A stretch of 64,000 nt of DNA from JACKFB01 sp041389525. Its GTDB lineage: Bacteria > Myxococcota_A > UBA9042 > PHBI01 > JACKFB01. The notes beneath the pieces are model-generated. The model was given only the letters and a program-made list of their open reading frames with translations, had not been told where the DNA came from and ran no database searches. Shown one piece after another: positions 36,020 through 44,609 of the stretch. The position numbers and the translations under genes were made by a program. Position 1 is the first letter of the stretch, and each line of letters opens with the position of its first letter. Where the stretch lies: contig JAWKRR010000006.1 of assembly GCA_041389525.1 (NCBI GenBank), forward strand, positions 130,027 to 194,026, written 5' to 3'.

Positions 36020-36061
36020 CTCGAATCCGCGCAGCACCCTGGTGCCGCCTCGGATTTCGAG
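36020..36061 (+). promoter_or_regulatory. Imperfect hairpin between motA and motB
   Basis: CTCGAATCCG pairs with CGGATTTCGAG (one extra base), and the inner GCACC pairs with GGTGC around a CT loop. It falls in the 158-bp gap between motA and motB, where most genomes have only a short gap. It may attenuate transcription or stabilise one half of the message; this is inference. Confidence 0.5.
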
Positions 36062-36124
36062 CGCTCGCTGGTGAGGCGCCGCCGCGCGAGCTCGACGTGC
36101 CTGCTTCCGAAGAGGCCCTAGACC

Positions 36125-37024
36125 ATGGCGAAGCGCCAGAAGGCTCAAGCGGCAGGTGCCCCCGCGTGGATGGCGACCTTCGCCGACATGGCGACGCTGC
36201 TGATGGCCTTCTTTGTGCTCTTGCTGGCGTTCAGCGAGATGGACGTCGTGAAATACAAGGCCGTCTCGGGCTCGATGAAGAAGGCCTTGGGCGTGAAGTC
36301 CGACAGCTTCGAGGTGACGCTGCCCGAGGGGCCGCCTTCGGAGCAGGCCGATCTGCGCGGCATCGAGCAGCCGAAAGACCAAGACAGCGAAGGCACCAAG
36401 GACGAGAAGAGCGACGCCGACAAGCTGAGCCCCGAGGCGCTGCTCATCCGCCAGAAACTCGCCGACGAGTTGGACCAGAAGAAGCTCGAGATCGAGGTGC
36501 TGCCAGACCGCGTCATCATCCGCTTGCCGGAGCAGGGCGTGTTCCCGTCCGCGAGCTCGCGCCTCGATGACTCATTCCTCCCGGTCCTTGGCAAGATCCG
36601 CGCGGCCATGGCTGAGGTCGCCGGCAGCATCGTAGTCGCGGGGCACACCGACGATCTGCCCATCTCGAACGCGCGATTCCGCTCGAACTGGGACCTGTCT
36701 GCCGCGCGCGCGGCCTCCGTGGTGCACGTGCTGCTGTCGCCCGAGGCGGACGACGAGATCATCGAGGCCCGGCGTATCGTGGCGCAGGGCTACGCGGAGA
36801 CCCGCCCGCTGGTGCCGAACGCCGACGCGGAGTCCCGCGCGCGCAACCGTCGCGTGGACATCATCGTCGCGACGGCCCGACCCAAGCCCCCGCGGCCGCC
36901 GTCGCCGCCCGCGTCGGGCGAGGGCAGCGAGGGCGCGCCGAGCGGCGGCGAGGCGCCGGCGAGCCCCGAGGGTCAGGCCCCGGGCGCGGAGGACTCTGCG
37001 CCGCAGCCGGCCGAGTCTCCCTAG
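36125..37024 (+). CDS. motB: Flagellar stator protein MotB
   Basis: 299 residues. The single membrane helix carries the ion-binding aspartate D21 in FADMATLLMAFFVLLLAF. A plug/linker region (about 40-135) precedes the OmpA-like peptidoglycan-binding domain with VAGHTDDLPI and NWDLSAARAASV. The last ~45 residues are a Pro/Glu/Ser/Ala-rich tail, an unusual extension after the OmpA domain. It anchors the stator to the cell wall. Confidence 0.94.
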   Translation: MAKRQKAQAAGAPAWMATFADMATLLMAFFVLLLAFSEMDVVKYKAVSGSMKKALGVKSDSFEVTLPEGPPSEQADLRGIEQPKDQDSEGTKDEKSDADKLSPEALLIRQKLADELDQKKLEIEVLPDRVIIRLPEQGVFPSASSRLDDSFLPVLGKIRAAMAEVAGSIVVAGHTDDLPISNARFRSNWDLSAARAASVVHVLLSPEADDEIIEARRIVAQGYAETRPLVPNADAESRARNRRVDIIVATARPKPPRPPSPPASGEGSEGAPSGGEAPASPEGQAPGAEDSAPQPAESP

Positions 37025-37036
37025 AGCCCCGACGGG

Positions 37037-38062
37037 CTAGCTCCCTACCGGGGCCAGCGCGATCGCGAGTCGCTGCGCCGCGTCTCGGAGCGCCACCACG
37101 TGGTGCATCAGCGCCAGCGCGTCGGGCATCTCCAGCGCCAGCAGCGCGCACGCCTCGGTGCGGACGCGCTCACCCGCCCGGGCCGAGAGGCGGCCTCGCG
37201 CCAGCGCCGCGAGTCGCGAGGTGCCGGCCAGCAGCGCGGTCAGCGGCGACTCCTCGCGCAAGAGCTCCGGCTCCGTGCGAGCACGATGCTCATGGTCGCG
37301 ACAGAGCGCCGCGATCGACTCGGGTAGCTCCCAGTCTTCAGCGAAGCGATGGCCCACCGCCGCGTGCCGGACCGGGCCCAGGCTCGCCTCCACATCCGCC
37401 AGCGTCGCCCGCGTGATCTCGAGTCGCTGCCAGACCGCGTCGGCGTAGTCCGGGTGCAGGTCTTCCAGCACCAGCCGCCCCACGTCCTGCAGCGCCGCGC
37501 CCGACCAGAGCTCGCCCACGGTGGGCTCCCGCTCAGGCGGCGCGCGGCGCGGCGATCGCCCGACGATCACGTGTTTGGCGAGGGAGGCGCTGAGGAAGGC
37601 CTCCATCCAGTGGGCGCGCAGCCGCTCCCGGTCGCGGACCCGCATGGCGTTGACCACGGTGACGCCAAGTGCCAGGCGGGCGACCTCCGGAATACCCAGG
37701 CTGGATATGACGGAACGCAGGTCGAGCAGGTCCGCGGAGGGACCGAACAGCCCGCTGCGCACCACGGCCAGCACACGCTCCGCGGCGCCGCGATCCAGCC
37801 GCGTCAGGGCTGTGACGTCCCTAGCCGTAGGCCGTGCGCCGCCGGCCGCGAGGCACAGCGACGAGACGACCGGCGGCCTGCGCTCAAGCCCCTCAAGGCT
37901 CTGCAGCGAGCCATCTTCCGCGCACTCAAGCTCGGCCTGCGCTTGGACCGGGGGCAGCGTAGGCGTCCGCGACCGCGGCTGCCTCGCACGCCTCGCGGCG
38001 CTCAGCCAGGTCGGCAGCGCGTCCGCGTCTTGCAGCGGACCGCGGATGCGCTCGTGTGCCAC
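37037..38062 (-). CDS. HDOD-domain protein
   Basis: 341 residues from GTG 38062, ten bases past the fliT-like stop; the longest frame begins at 38182 inside that gene. The middle holds an HDOD core: LLDLRSVISSLGIPEVARLAL, then HWMEAFLSASLAKHV, LQDVGRLVLEDLHP. The HD metal ligands are not all apparent, as is usual for HDOD. These proteins act in signalling, often with c-di-GMP or phosphorelays. It is downstream of fliD-fliS-fliT on the same strand, which suggests a link to filament assembly or motility control. Confidence 0.75.
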   Translation of the reverse strand: MAHERIRGPLQDADALPTWLSAARRARQPRSRTPTLPPVQAQAELECAEDGSLQSLEGLERRPPVVSSLCLAAGGARPTARDVTALTRLDRGAAERVLAVVRSGLFGPSADLLDLRSVISSLGIPEVARLALGVTVVNAMRVRDRERLRAHWMEAFLSASLAKHVIVGRSPRRAPPEREPTVGELWSGAALQDVGRLVLEDLHPDYADAVWQRLEITRATLADVEASLGPVRHAAVGHRFAEDWELPESIAALCRDHEHRARTEPELLREESPLTALLAGTSRLAALARGRLSARAGERVRTEACALLALEMPDALALMHHVVALRDAAQRLAIALAPVGS

Positions 38063-38072
38063 GCCCGGCCGC

Positions 38073-38399
38073 TCAGCGTTCCGCGTAGCGCCGAAGCGCC
38101 CGTGAACGCTCACTCGTCCGGCCCAGCGTCGCGCGCACCTCGTCCCGAAATCCGGCGATGCGCTCCTGCAGCTTCTGCTCACGCGCGATGATGGACTCCG
38201 ACTCTCCTCGCTCCGGCGCCGCCATCGCGACCGCGCGCCGCAGCCGATCGATGACGCCCTCTCGGGCCCCGACCAGCTCGGTCACGCGCTCGACGTCAGC
38301 GTCCAGAATCGCCGACTCAAAACGCTCGTAGTAGACGTGCAGCTCATCGAGCGCGGCGCGCGTCTCGGCCATGGGATTGTGGGGCGCTGCGAGGGTCAT
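38073..38399 (-). CDS. FliT-like flagellar chaperone candidate
   Basis: 108 residues from ATG 38399 in an ATGA overlap with the fliS stop; the longer frame (to 38564) has no support. It is all-helical in appearance: ALDELHVYYERFESAIL, then AREGVIDRLRRAV, and a long C-terminal helix ending RTSERSRALRRYAER. Size, position after fliS and helix pattern fit FliT, the FliD chaperone, but similarity is weak. A generic flagellar export chaperone is the alternative. Confidence 0.6.
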   Translation of the reverse strand: MTLAAPHNPMAETRAALDELHVYYERFESAILDADVERVTELVGAREGVIDRLRRAVAMAAPERGESESIIAREQKLQERIAGFRDEVRATLGRTSERSRALRRYAER

Positions 38400-38812
38400 C
38401 GAGGCACGCTGACGGCATGGGACGCGCCACCCTGCTGTGCTTCGAGGCGAGCTTTGATCGCGGTCTCGGCCCACGTGTCGCGCATGTCGCCGACTTGCTC
38501 CCGCACGCGCTCGAGGATGCTGACGTCGCGCTCGGCCTGCGCCCGCAGGATGAGCATCGACCACGCGAAGTACGTGTTGTCGAGGCTCTTGACGACCTCC
38601 GGCGCGACATCGGTGCGCAGCGCGGACTGCAGGTACGCGATGATGTCGAGCGCGCGGCCCAACTGCTCGCCGGTGACCTTCCAGTCCCCGTCGGTCATCG
38701 CCCGCAGCGCCTCGGCGCTAAAGCGCAGGATGCCGTCGTAGAGCATCACGATGAGCTCGCCCGGATCGGCGTTCTCGAGGCGTTGACGTTTGTACGTGTC
38801 GCGAGCGTTCAT
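38396..38812 (-). CDS. fliS: Flagellin chaperone FliS
   Basis: 138 residues. The pattern YKRQRLENADPGELIVMLYDGILRF (shown in part: DPGELIVMLYDGILRF) is a textbook FliS start, followed by a four-helix bundle with GRALDIIAYLQSAL. It binds the flagellin C-terminus and prevents premature polymerisation. It lies 43 bp after fliD and overlaps the next gene by 4 bp. Confidence 0.95.
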   Translation of the reverse strand: MNARDTYKRQRLENADPGELIVMLYDGILRFSAEALRAMTDGDWKVTGEQLGRALDIIAYLQSALRTDVAPEVVKSLDNTYFAWSMLILRAQAERDVSILERVREQVGDMRDTWAETAIKARLEAQQGGASHAVSVPR

Positions 38813-38855
38813 TTCGTCTCCCCCCGAAGTGTCGTTCGTCTGCCGAGCCGTCGCG

Positions 38856-40190
38856 CTAGAAGTTCAGCAGTCCTGCGAGGGCGTTGCCCTGCGTCTGGAT
38901 CGCTGCGGTCGCTGTTTCCAGCGCCGTGTACTGCTGCACGAGGCGAGAGTTCATCTGCTCGAGGCGGTCCTCGAGCGTGGTGATCTGGGTGTCGATGCGC
39001 CCGATTTGGTCGCTGAACGACTTCTTCTGCATGGTGAAGAGGCCGGTCGAGCTGTCCGTGTAGGCGTCGATCTTCTTCAACAGCGTCGCGGCCAGGCCGC
39101 TGTCCTCGAGCACGAAGAGATCCGCGACCGAGTCGGCGTCCTTGTCGAGCGCCGCGTCGAGCGTGGTGTCGTTGATCGAGAGCTTGCCCGTCCCATCCGT
39201 GCGGATGCCGATCTGCGACAGCGCCTTGAACGCGCCGGTCGCGCCGGAGATGGCGCCCGAGATCATGGTCACGAAGTCAGACCGCAGCCCGCGCACCGAC
39301 GGCACGCTAGCCAGCGAGGTCTGCCGGTTGGTCTCTTCGTCGACCGCGAGCTCGTCGCGCAGAAGCCCGATGACGTCGTTGTACGCGTCGACGAAGGCCT
39401 TGATGTTTTCCTTGGTCCCAGTGCGGTCGTTCGCGACGTCCAGGGTCGTGGTGCCTGCCTCGAAGAGCTCGAGATCCACACCGCGAATGGCGCCGGTGAC
39501 CTTGTTGGTCTGGCTGGTGACGGCCAGGCCGTCGATGGTGAACGCCGCGTTCTGCGCGCTCGAGATCTCCGTCAGCCCAAGCGCTTGGCCGCCGGCGCCG
39601 CTCGAGGTCTCGGTCAGCACGACCGCGTCGCTCGCGGCCGCCGTGGTGTGACCCGTGCCCCGCTGCGTGACCTGGAGGTAGTAGCCGCCGCTGCCGTCGT
39701 GGATGACGGTCGCGTCGACGCCGGCCCCGGTCTTCGTGATCTTGTCCGCCACCTGCGTGAGGGTCTCGCCCTCTTCGATGGTCACGTCTACGGCGTCAGC
39801 GCCGTTGACCGCGATGGACAACGTCCCGGCGGTCACCTCAGCGTCGCGGGAGCCGAAGACCGCCGAGCGGTTCTTCTCGCCCCGAGCCAGCGCGGTCACG
39901 TCGATGGCGTACGTGGCGGAGGCCGCCGTGGAGTCCGCCTTCGCGGACATCACATCACCGTTCGTCGAGTTCGCCGTCAGCGCGAGGATGTCGTTGCGCG
40001 ACCCGATGGCCTCCAGCGAGGTCTTCAGCGTCGCGAGCTTCGACGTGACCGTCCCCAGCTTCGAGATCTTCGTCTCGACCTGGGAGCGCGAGTTCTGCAG
40101 GCCCGTAATCGGGACGCGGCGGGCAGCGATGAGCGCGTCGATGATCGCGCCCGAATCGACACCAGATGCCAGGCCGAGGATGTTGAACAT
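38856..40190 (-). CDS. fliD: Flagellar filament cap protein FliD
   Basis: 444 residues. The N-terminus NILGLASGVDSGAIIDALIAA and the C-terminal coiled coil (QIGRIDTQITTLEDRLEQMN, then the YTALETATAAIQTQGNAL end) are typical. It caps the filament and folds flagellin. It is the first of the fliD-fliS-fliT-HDOD genes and is separated from fliC by a long hairpin. Confidence 0.96.
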   Translation of the reverse strand: MFNILGLASGVDSGAIIDALIAARRVPITGLQNSRSQVETKISKLGTVTSKLATLKTSLEAIGSRNDILALTANSTNGDVMSAKADSTAASATYAIDVTALARGEKNRSAVFGSRDAEVTAGTLSIAVNGADAVDVTIEEGETLTQVADKITKTGAGVDATVIHDGSGGYYLQVTQRGTGHTTAAASDAVVLTETSSGAGGQALGLTEISSAQNAAFTIDGLAVTSQTNKVTGAIRGVDLELFEAGTTTLDVANDRTGTKENIKAFVDAYNDVIGLLRDELAVDEETNRQTSLASVPSVRGLRSDFVTMISGAISGATGAFKALSQIGIRTDGTGKLSINDTTLDAALDKDADSVADLFVLEDSGLAATLLKKIDAYTDSSTGLFTMQKKSFSDQIGRIDTQITTLEDRLEQMNSRLVQQYTALETATAAIQTQGNALAGLLNF

Positions 40191-40222
40191 GCCTGCGACT
40201 CCTCACGAAAGGGACACTGCGA

Positions 40223-40270
40223 CTGGCTGAGGAGCACTCCCGGTACGCACCGGGCGCGCTCCTCAACCAG
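40223..40270 (-). terminator. Long hairpin between fliC and fliD
   Basis: Outer arms CTGGTTGAGGAGC and GCTCCTCAGCCAG (one G-T pair) and inner arms CCCGGT/ACCGGG around GCGT (minus-strand reading) make a nearly continuous stem. It starts 17 bases past the fliC stop. No U-tract follows. It could stabilise the fliC message or limit read-through into fliD. Confidence 0.65.
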
Positions 40271-40286
40271 ACTCACTCAAGAACGA

Positions 40287-41126
40287 TTAGCCGAGGAGAC
40301 GGAGCGCGAGCTGCGGCGTGGAGTTCGCCTGGGCGAGCATCGCCACACCGGCCTGCTGCAGGACCTGCGCCTTGGCGAAGTTCGCGGACTCGGCCGCGAC
40401 GTCGGTGTCGCGAATCTGTCCCACTGCGGCGCCGTAGTTCTCGGCGGTGCGGCCGAGGTGCGTCGACGCCTGGGTCAGCTGGTTGATCGCGGCGCCCAGC
40501 GAGGACCGGCGGGTGGACAGGGTGTCCAGCGCGGCGTCGATGTCGTCGATGGCGGTCTGCGAGTTGGTCAGCGTGTCCACCGAGCTCGCGTTGACGCCCA
40601 GGGCGGTCGAGTCGATGTCCTGCAGCGCGATGGTGATGCGGTCATCGGCCGAGTTGCGCGTTCCGACCTGGAAGGTCAGCGTTCCGGCGGTGCCGGCGGT
40701 GCCGTCCAGCAGGTGGATGCCGTTGTACTCCACGGTGTTCGAGACGCGGTCGATCTCGCTCGAGAGGTCCGTGAACTCCGTGTTCAGGTAGGCCCGCTCG
40801 GTGTCCGACAGCGAGTCGGTCGAGGACTGGACCGCCAGCTCACGCATGCGGACGAGCATGTCGGAGATGGACTGGTAGCCAGACTCGCCGGTCTGCAGGA
40901 CCGAGACGCCGTCGTTGGCGTTTCGCAGGGCCTGCTGGAAGCCGCGGAGCTGCGCCCGCATGTTCTCGCTCACTGCCATGCCGGCGGCGTCATCCGCTGC
41001 CGACTGGACCCGGAGGCCCGAGGACAGCCGCGAGATGGACTTCGACATCATCGAGCCGGTGTGGACGAGGTTGTTCTGGGCCGACATCGACCCAACGTTG
41101 GTCATGATTGCCATGGGCTGAGCCAT
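40287..41126 (-). CDS. fliC: Flagellin FliC (short form)
   Basis: 279 residues from ATG 41126 (GGAG upstream); six codons upstream another ATG is less likely. Conserved N-terminus MAIMTNVGSMSAQNNL and SRLSSGLRVQSAADDAAG, and C-terminus VAAESANFAKAQVLQQAG, are complete. The central variable D2/D3 region is almost absent, so this is a minimal flagellin. It is the only flagellin gene in the window. FliS and FliD are encoded downstream. Confidence 0.97.
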   Translation of the reverse strand: MAQPMAIMTNVGSMSAQNNLVHTGSMMSKSISRLSSGLRVQSAADDAAGMAVSENMRAQLRGFQQALRNANDGVSVLQTGESGYQSISDMLVRMRELAVQSSTDSLSDTERAYLNTEFTDLSSEIDRVSNTVEYNGIHLLDGTAGTAGTLTFQVGTRNSADDRITIALQDIDSTALGVNASSVDTLTNSQTAIDDIDAALDTLSTRRSSLGAAINQLTQASTHLGRTAENYGAAVGQIRDTDVAAESANFAKAQVLQQAGVAMLAQANSTPQLALRLLG

Positions 41127-41256
41127 TTCGTTCCGCTCCTGCACCGGCTCAACCGGCGCTTGCTAGAGTAGGCGGCTGACTGTGTAGGCCCTCTCCCCGA
41201 GTGCCCCGTCATCCCGCTCCCCCAGTACATCGTTAGGCGCCGCAAGTTGCTTAAAG

Positions 41257-41275
41257 AGCCTGGAGAAATCAGGCT
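41257..41275 (-). terminator. Small hairpin after the PilZ gene
   Basis: AGCCTG-atttctc-CAGGCT on the minus strand, followed by CTTTAA. It sits about 140 bp downstream of the PilZ stop and upstream of fliC. A weak intrinsic terminator candidate; the 41127-41415 gap holds no gene that I can see. Confidence 0.35.
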
Positions 41276-41415
41276 TCTTGGGGCCGTCGATGGAGCGTCG
41301 CGTGCGCCGATGCACCCGCGTGGAGCTTAGTGCAATGGGCGTTTGCGCGTGCGCGTGCCTGTCTCGGCGATGCGCGAGCGCCTGCGCTTTTCGAGCCGGC
41401 TCATCGAGACAGAGG

Positions 41416-42153
41416 TCAGCGCGCCGACTGTTTGGTGCGAATCAGCTCCCGCTGACGGCGCATCACGTAGGCGGTGATCAAGTCGACGGCGGGCTCGAAG
41501 AGGGGGGTGCCGCGCTCGAAGTCGGCGCCGATTCGCTCGCCGCCTGACACCTCCGCGAGATAGCGGACTCGGCCCGAGACCCGGACCCGATCTCGGGCTG
41601 GCGGCAATTCCATCACCATGACGATGCGGGCGCCGATGGTGAGCTGGGCCGCGCTCCCGTCGGTGACGATGAAGCCGACGCCCGTCACCGAGATGTCCTC
41701 GGCGGCGCCGCGGAGCTCGGGGCGTCCGTGGTCGGCTTCCACGGTGACGTCGATCGGCGCGTCCACGGACGGGTGCACCGTGAGCCCCACCGGCTCGCCG
41801 TCGGCCGGCTGAACCCGGAAGGCGAATCGACGGTTGAAGACGCTCCCGATGCCGGCGTCGAGCAGCGCCTGGAACTGCGCCTCCTCGGCAAAGTGCAGCG
41901 TCACGCGCGTCGCTTGGCCGTCGACGATCACGCGGTCGACGTGGGCGCGCGCCTGCACGGCGCCTGCGAGCGCGGTCGAGCGGATGCTGAGTCCGACTCG
42001 GTCCCCGCCGTCGAGCGACTGCAGCGCTCGGTCGGAGCTTGAGACCGTGATGCTGCGCTCGTTGAGTTCGGTCATCCGAGCGCTCACGCGCCGACCGTTG
42101 GCGAGCTCGATCTCGGCGTCCACGACCGGCGTGGCTCCATCGGCGTTCGGCAT
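41416..42153 (-). CDS. PilZ-domain protein (YcgR-like, probable c-di-GMP receptor)
   Basis: 245 residues. The N-terminal half (about 1-105) is a beta-rich YcgR-N-like domain. The C-terminal PilZ domain starts NRRFAFRVQP (an RxxxR-like entry) and has DISVTGVGFIV in place of the (D/N)xSxxG motif, then RIGADFERG. The arginine motif is partial, so c-di-GMP binding is likely but not certain. Its place between fliC and flgL suggests a motility brake. Confidence 0.75.
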   Translation of the reverse strand: MPNADGATPVVDAEIELANGRRVSARMTELNERSITVSSSDRALQSLDGGDRVGLSIRSTALAGAVQARAHVDRVIVDGQATRVTLHFAEEAQFQALLDAGIGSVFNRRFAFRVQPADGEPVGLTVHPSVDAPIDVTVEADHGRPELRGAAEDISVTGVGFIVTDGSAAQLTIGARIVMVMELPPARDRVRVSGRVRYLAEVSGGERIGADFERGTPLFEPAVDLITAYVMRRQRELIRTKQSAR

Positions 42154-42283
42154 TCAGCTTCCCGGGCATGAGGGCACGGGCCGATTGTGCAGCGCTCGAC
42201 GGCGGACGTAAAAAAGACCGCCATCCCCGCAGCCCCGGGCGAACCGGGAAGCCTTGGCGATGAGCGGTCCTGGTGTCGACGCG

Positions 42284-42301
42284 GGAGCGGTCAGCCGCTC
42301 C
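42284..42301 (-). terminator. Hairpin after flgL
   Basis: GGAGCGG and CCGCTCC flank a four-base loop, 25 bases past the flgL stop. Further on, around 42208-42228, a second dyad (GGCGG...CCGCC) encloses a run of six T on the minus strand. Together they probably end the flgM-flgN-flgK-flgL transcript. Confidence 0.55.
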
Positions 42302-42325
42302 GTGAGTCGCAGGCCGTGGCCCGGG

Positions 42326-43204
42326 TCAGCCTGAGAGCGAACCGAACGCGAAGGCCAGCATCTGCTTGCCGACCGAGGTCGCGGCCTGCATCGCGGTGCT
42401 GGCGGCGTTGAAGTCCGAGATGAGCTTCGCGAAGTCGCCGTCGACGATGCTGCCGCGCTGGATCTCGAGCGCGAGCTTGTTGTTCGCGGCCAGGGTGTCC
42501 ATGGAGTCGAGCGCCTGGATACGCGTGCCGAGCCCCGTCAGGTTGGGGATCGTCGCGTCGAGCTGCCGGCCAATCGCCTCCTGGGCGGTCTGAATCCCGG
42601 CGAGGTCGTTGTTGCGCAGCGCGGTCGCGAAGTCCTCGAGTACCTTGAAGCTCAGGTCCGTGTCACCGAAGCCCTGCGAGCCGACAACCGCGCTGTCGAA
42701 CGTGGCGCCCGGCGCGATGTTCACCATCCGGCTGCTCTGTCCGCCGATGTAGCCGCCGGCCGCGGGGTAGGGCTCCGACCCGTCGCGGGTGCCGCCATAG
42801 ATGTAGCGGCCGTCCTCCATCCGGGTGTTCGCGAGCCCGCGCAAGGTCTTGATGTGCTCATCGACCGCGATGGCGGCGGCGCGGCGGTCGGTCGGCGACA
42901 GGGAGTCGTTGCCCATCTGAATGGACAGCTCGAGCGCGTTCTCCAACACCTCGATGCCTGAGCGCAGGCCCGACTCCGCCACCGTCAGGTCGGTGCGGAC
43001 CGTGTTCCGCGTGCGCGCGGCCGAGTCCAGCTCGGCCAGGACGCGCTCGATTCGCACGGCGCGCGCCGCGGCGGTCGGGTTGTCCGACGGCTTGTCGATC
43101 GCGCGCTGCGAGCTGGCCCGCGCGGCGGTCTCAAAGAGGCGCGCCTGCGCGCCGGAGGTGCTGCGCTGCACGCTGCCAAACATCATGGAGTCTGATACGC
43201 GCAT
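42326..43204 (-). CDS. flgL: Hook-filament junction protein FlgL
   Basis: 292 residues. Flagellin-like N-terminus with SDSMMFGSVQRSTSGAQARL and KPSDNPTAAARAVRIERV; C-terminal DGDFAKLISDFNAASTAM. It connects FlgK to the filament. It starts three bases after the flgK stop. Confidence 0.96.
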   Translation of the reverse strand: MRVSDSMMFGSVQRSTSGAQARLFETAARASSQRAIDKPSDNPTAAARAVRIERVLAELDSAARTRNTVRTDLTVAESGLRSGIEVLENALELSIQMGNDSLSPTDRRAAAIAVDEHIKTLRGLANTRMEDGRYIYGGTRDGSEPYPAAGGYIGGQSSRMVNIAPGATFDSAVVGSQGFGDTDLSFKVLEDFATALRNNDLAGIQTAQEAIGRQLDATIPNLTGLGTRIQALDSMDTLAANNKLALEIQRGSIVDGDFAKLISDFNAASTAMQAATSVGKQMLAFAFGSLSG

Positions 43205-43207
43205 CGC

Positions 43208-44599
43208 TTACCCCACCATCGAGAGCAGTGTGTCCAGCATGTTGGTGACGGTCGTGGTGACCGTCGACGCCGCGTCGAACGCCGCGCGAGCCTGGACGAG
43301 TTTGGCTTCTTCGTCGGCGGTGTTCACCGCGCTCTCAGAGTCGATGAGCGTCTGAATCTGCAGGACCGAGGCCGTCTCGATGGCGGACCCGGTCTCCGAG
43401 TTGTTGATGTTGATCGCGAGGTTGAACACCATCGCGTCGTACGCGCCCACGATGGACGAGCCGTCCGCCATGACCCCGACCTGGTTCGGCAGGTCCGCCA
43501 GCGCCAGGAAGTTGGCGTTGTCGGTCGAGCCGCTGGGGGTCGCGCCGGCGCCCGCGATGAGCGACGGGTCCGCCACGATGGCCGCGCTGACCACGATGCT
43601 GCGTGCCGCGCCCGCGACGGTGGAGATGGGCTCGAAGAAGGTCCCGCCGGGCTGGCCGTTCGGTGTGGTCCCCGACTGATGCTGCGTGTTGAAGCCGGAG
43701 ACGAAGGAGAACGCGATCTCGTCGAGCCGGGCCGCCTGCGAGCCGAGGACGCCGTTGTTGGCCTCGATGAGGCCGCCGAGGCGACCGCCGAGGGGAGCCA
43801 GCGGATCCAGCTTGGCGCCGCCGGGCTTGGTCAGGGTCACGCCGATCTCGAAGCTGCCGGGGGTGCCCGCGGGGCCGACCTCGAAGGACGACGCGCCCGT
43901 GCCCGTGACCAGCGGCCTGCCGCCCGCCGCAAAGACGAGGACCGAACCGTCCTTCTGGCTCACCACCTGGATGTCGAGGTTGTTCGACATCTCGGTGAGG
44001 ATCTGGTCGCGCTGGTCGATGAGGCCGACCAGGTCGCCTTCGCCGCTGACATTGGTGCGGATGCGCGCGTTCAGGGTCGCGACGTTCTTCGCCGCCTCGT
44101 TGATGTCGCCGACCACGTCCCGCGCTTCGTCCGTCGCGGCGCGCGCGGCGTCGGTGAGCTGTCGGCTCGTGGTCGCGAAGGTCAGGGCGAGGGACTTGGC
44201 CGCCCCGATGAGCCCCTGCCGCTCGGCCGTGCCCGCCGGCGTGGCGCTGAGGATATCGAGGGCCGACCGGAGATCGGTCAGCGCCTTGTTGATACCTGAG
44301 TTGTCGAGGTCGTTGAGGGCCGGCTCGGCGACCTGAAGTGCGGAGAGTTGCGCGTCGTGAAAGCCGAGGCGGGACTGCCCACCCATGAGCGTGCGCGCCA
44401 AGATGGTGTTTCGGATCGCCTGGGCGGGGCCAGCGATGACCCCCATGCCGATGGTCGCGCCAGTCTGGAGGTTGCTGACCCGCCGCGCGAACCCCGGCGT
44501 CTGCGCGTTGACGATGTTGAACGCGGCGATGGACGCGGTGTTGCGGCCGGCGTTGATGCCGGCGCTGCTGATGCTGAAGATCTCTTGGAGTGTGGCCAT
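43208..44599 (-). CDS. flgK: Hook-filament junction protein FlgK
   Basis: 463 residues. The N-terminus has IFSISSAGINAGRNTASIAA and FNIVNAQTPGFARR, the usual FlgK/hook-basal-body pattern, and the C-terminal helix ends TVTTTVTNMLDTLLSMVG. It is HAP1 and directly binds the hook. Its start is ten bases after the flgN stop. Confidence 0.96.
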   Translation of the reverse strand: MATLQEIFSISSAGINAGRNTASIAAFNIVNAQTPGFARRVSNLQTGATIGMGVIAGPAQAIRNTILARTLMGGQSRLGFHDAQLSALQVAEPALNDLDNSGINKALTDLRSALDILSATPAGTAERQGLIGAAKSLALTFATTSRQLTDAARAATDEARDVVGDINEAAKNVATLNARIRTNVSGEGDLVGLIDQRDQILTEMSNNLDIQVVSQKDGSVLVFAAGGRPLVTGTGASSFEVGPAGTPGSFEIGVTLTKPGGAKLDPLAPLGGRLGGLIEANNGVLGSQAARLDEIAFSFVSGFNTQHQSGTTPNGQPGGTFFEPISTVAGAARSIVVSAAIVADPSLIAGAGATPSGSTDNANFLALADLPNQVGVMADGSSIVGAYDAMVFNLAININNSETGSAIETASVLQIQTLIDSESAVNTADEEAKLVQARAAFDAASTVTTTVTNMLDTLLSMVG

Positions 44600-44609
44600 G
44601 GGTCGGTGC

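Noticed and set aside
35975..36121. 48-codon open frame between motA and motB
   Set aside because: It has poor composition, no conserved motif, no clear ribosome site, and lies across the hairpin; taken as noncoding.
36097..36570. 157-codon plus-strand frame starting before motB
   Set aside because: It overlaps motB out of frame; the MotB frame has all expected motifs.
41127..41415. FliA-type promoter upstream of fliC
   Set aside because: Such a promoter is expected, but no segment fits the consensus well enough to place it.
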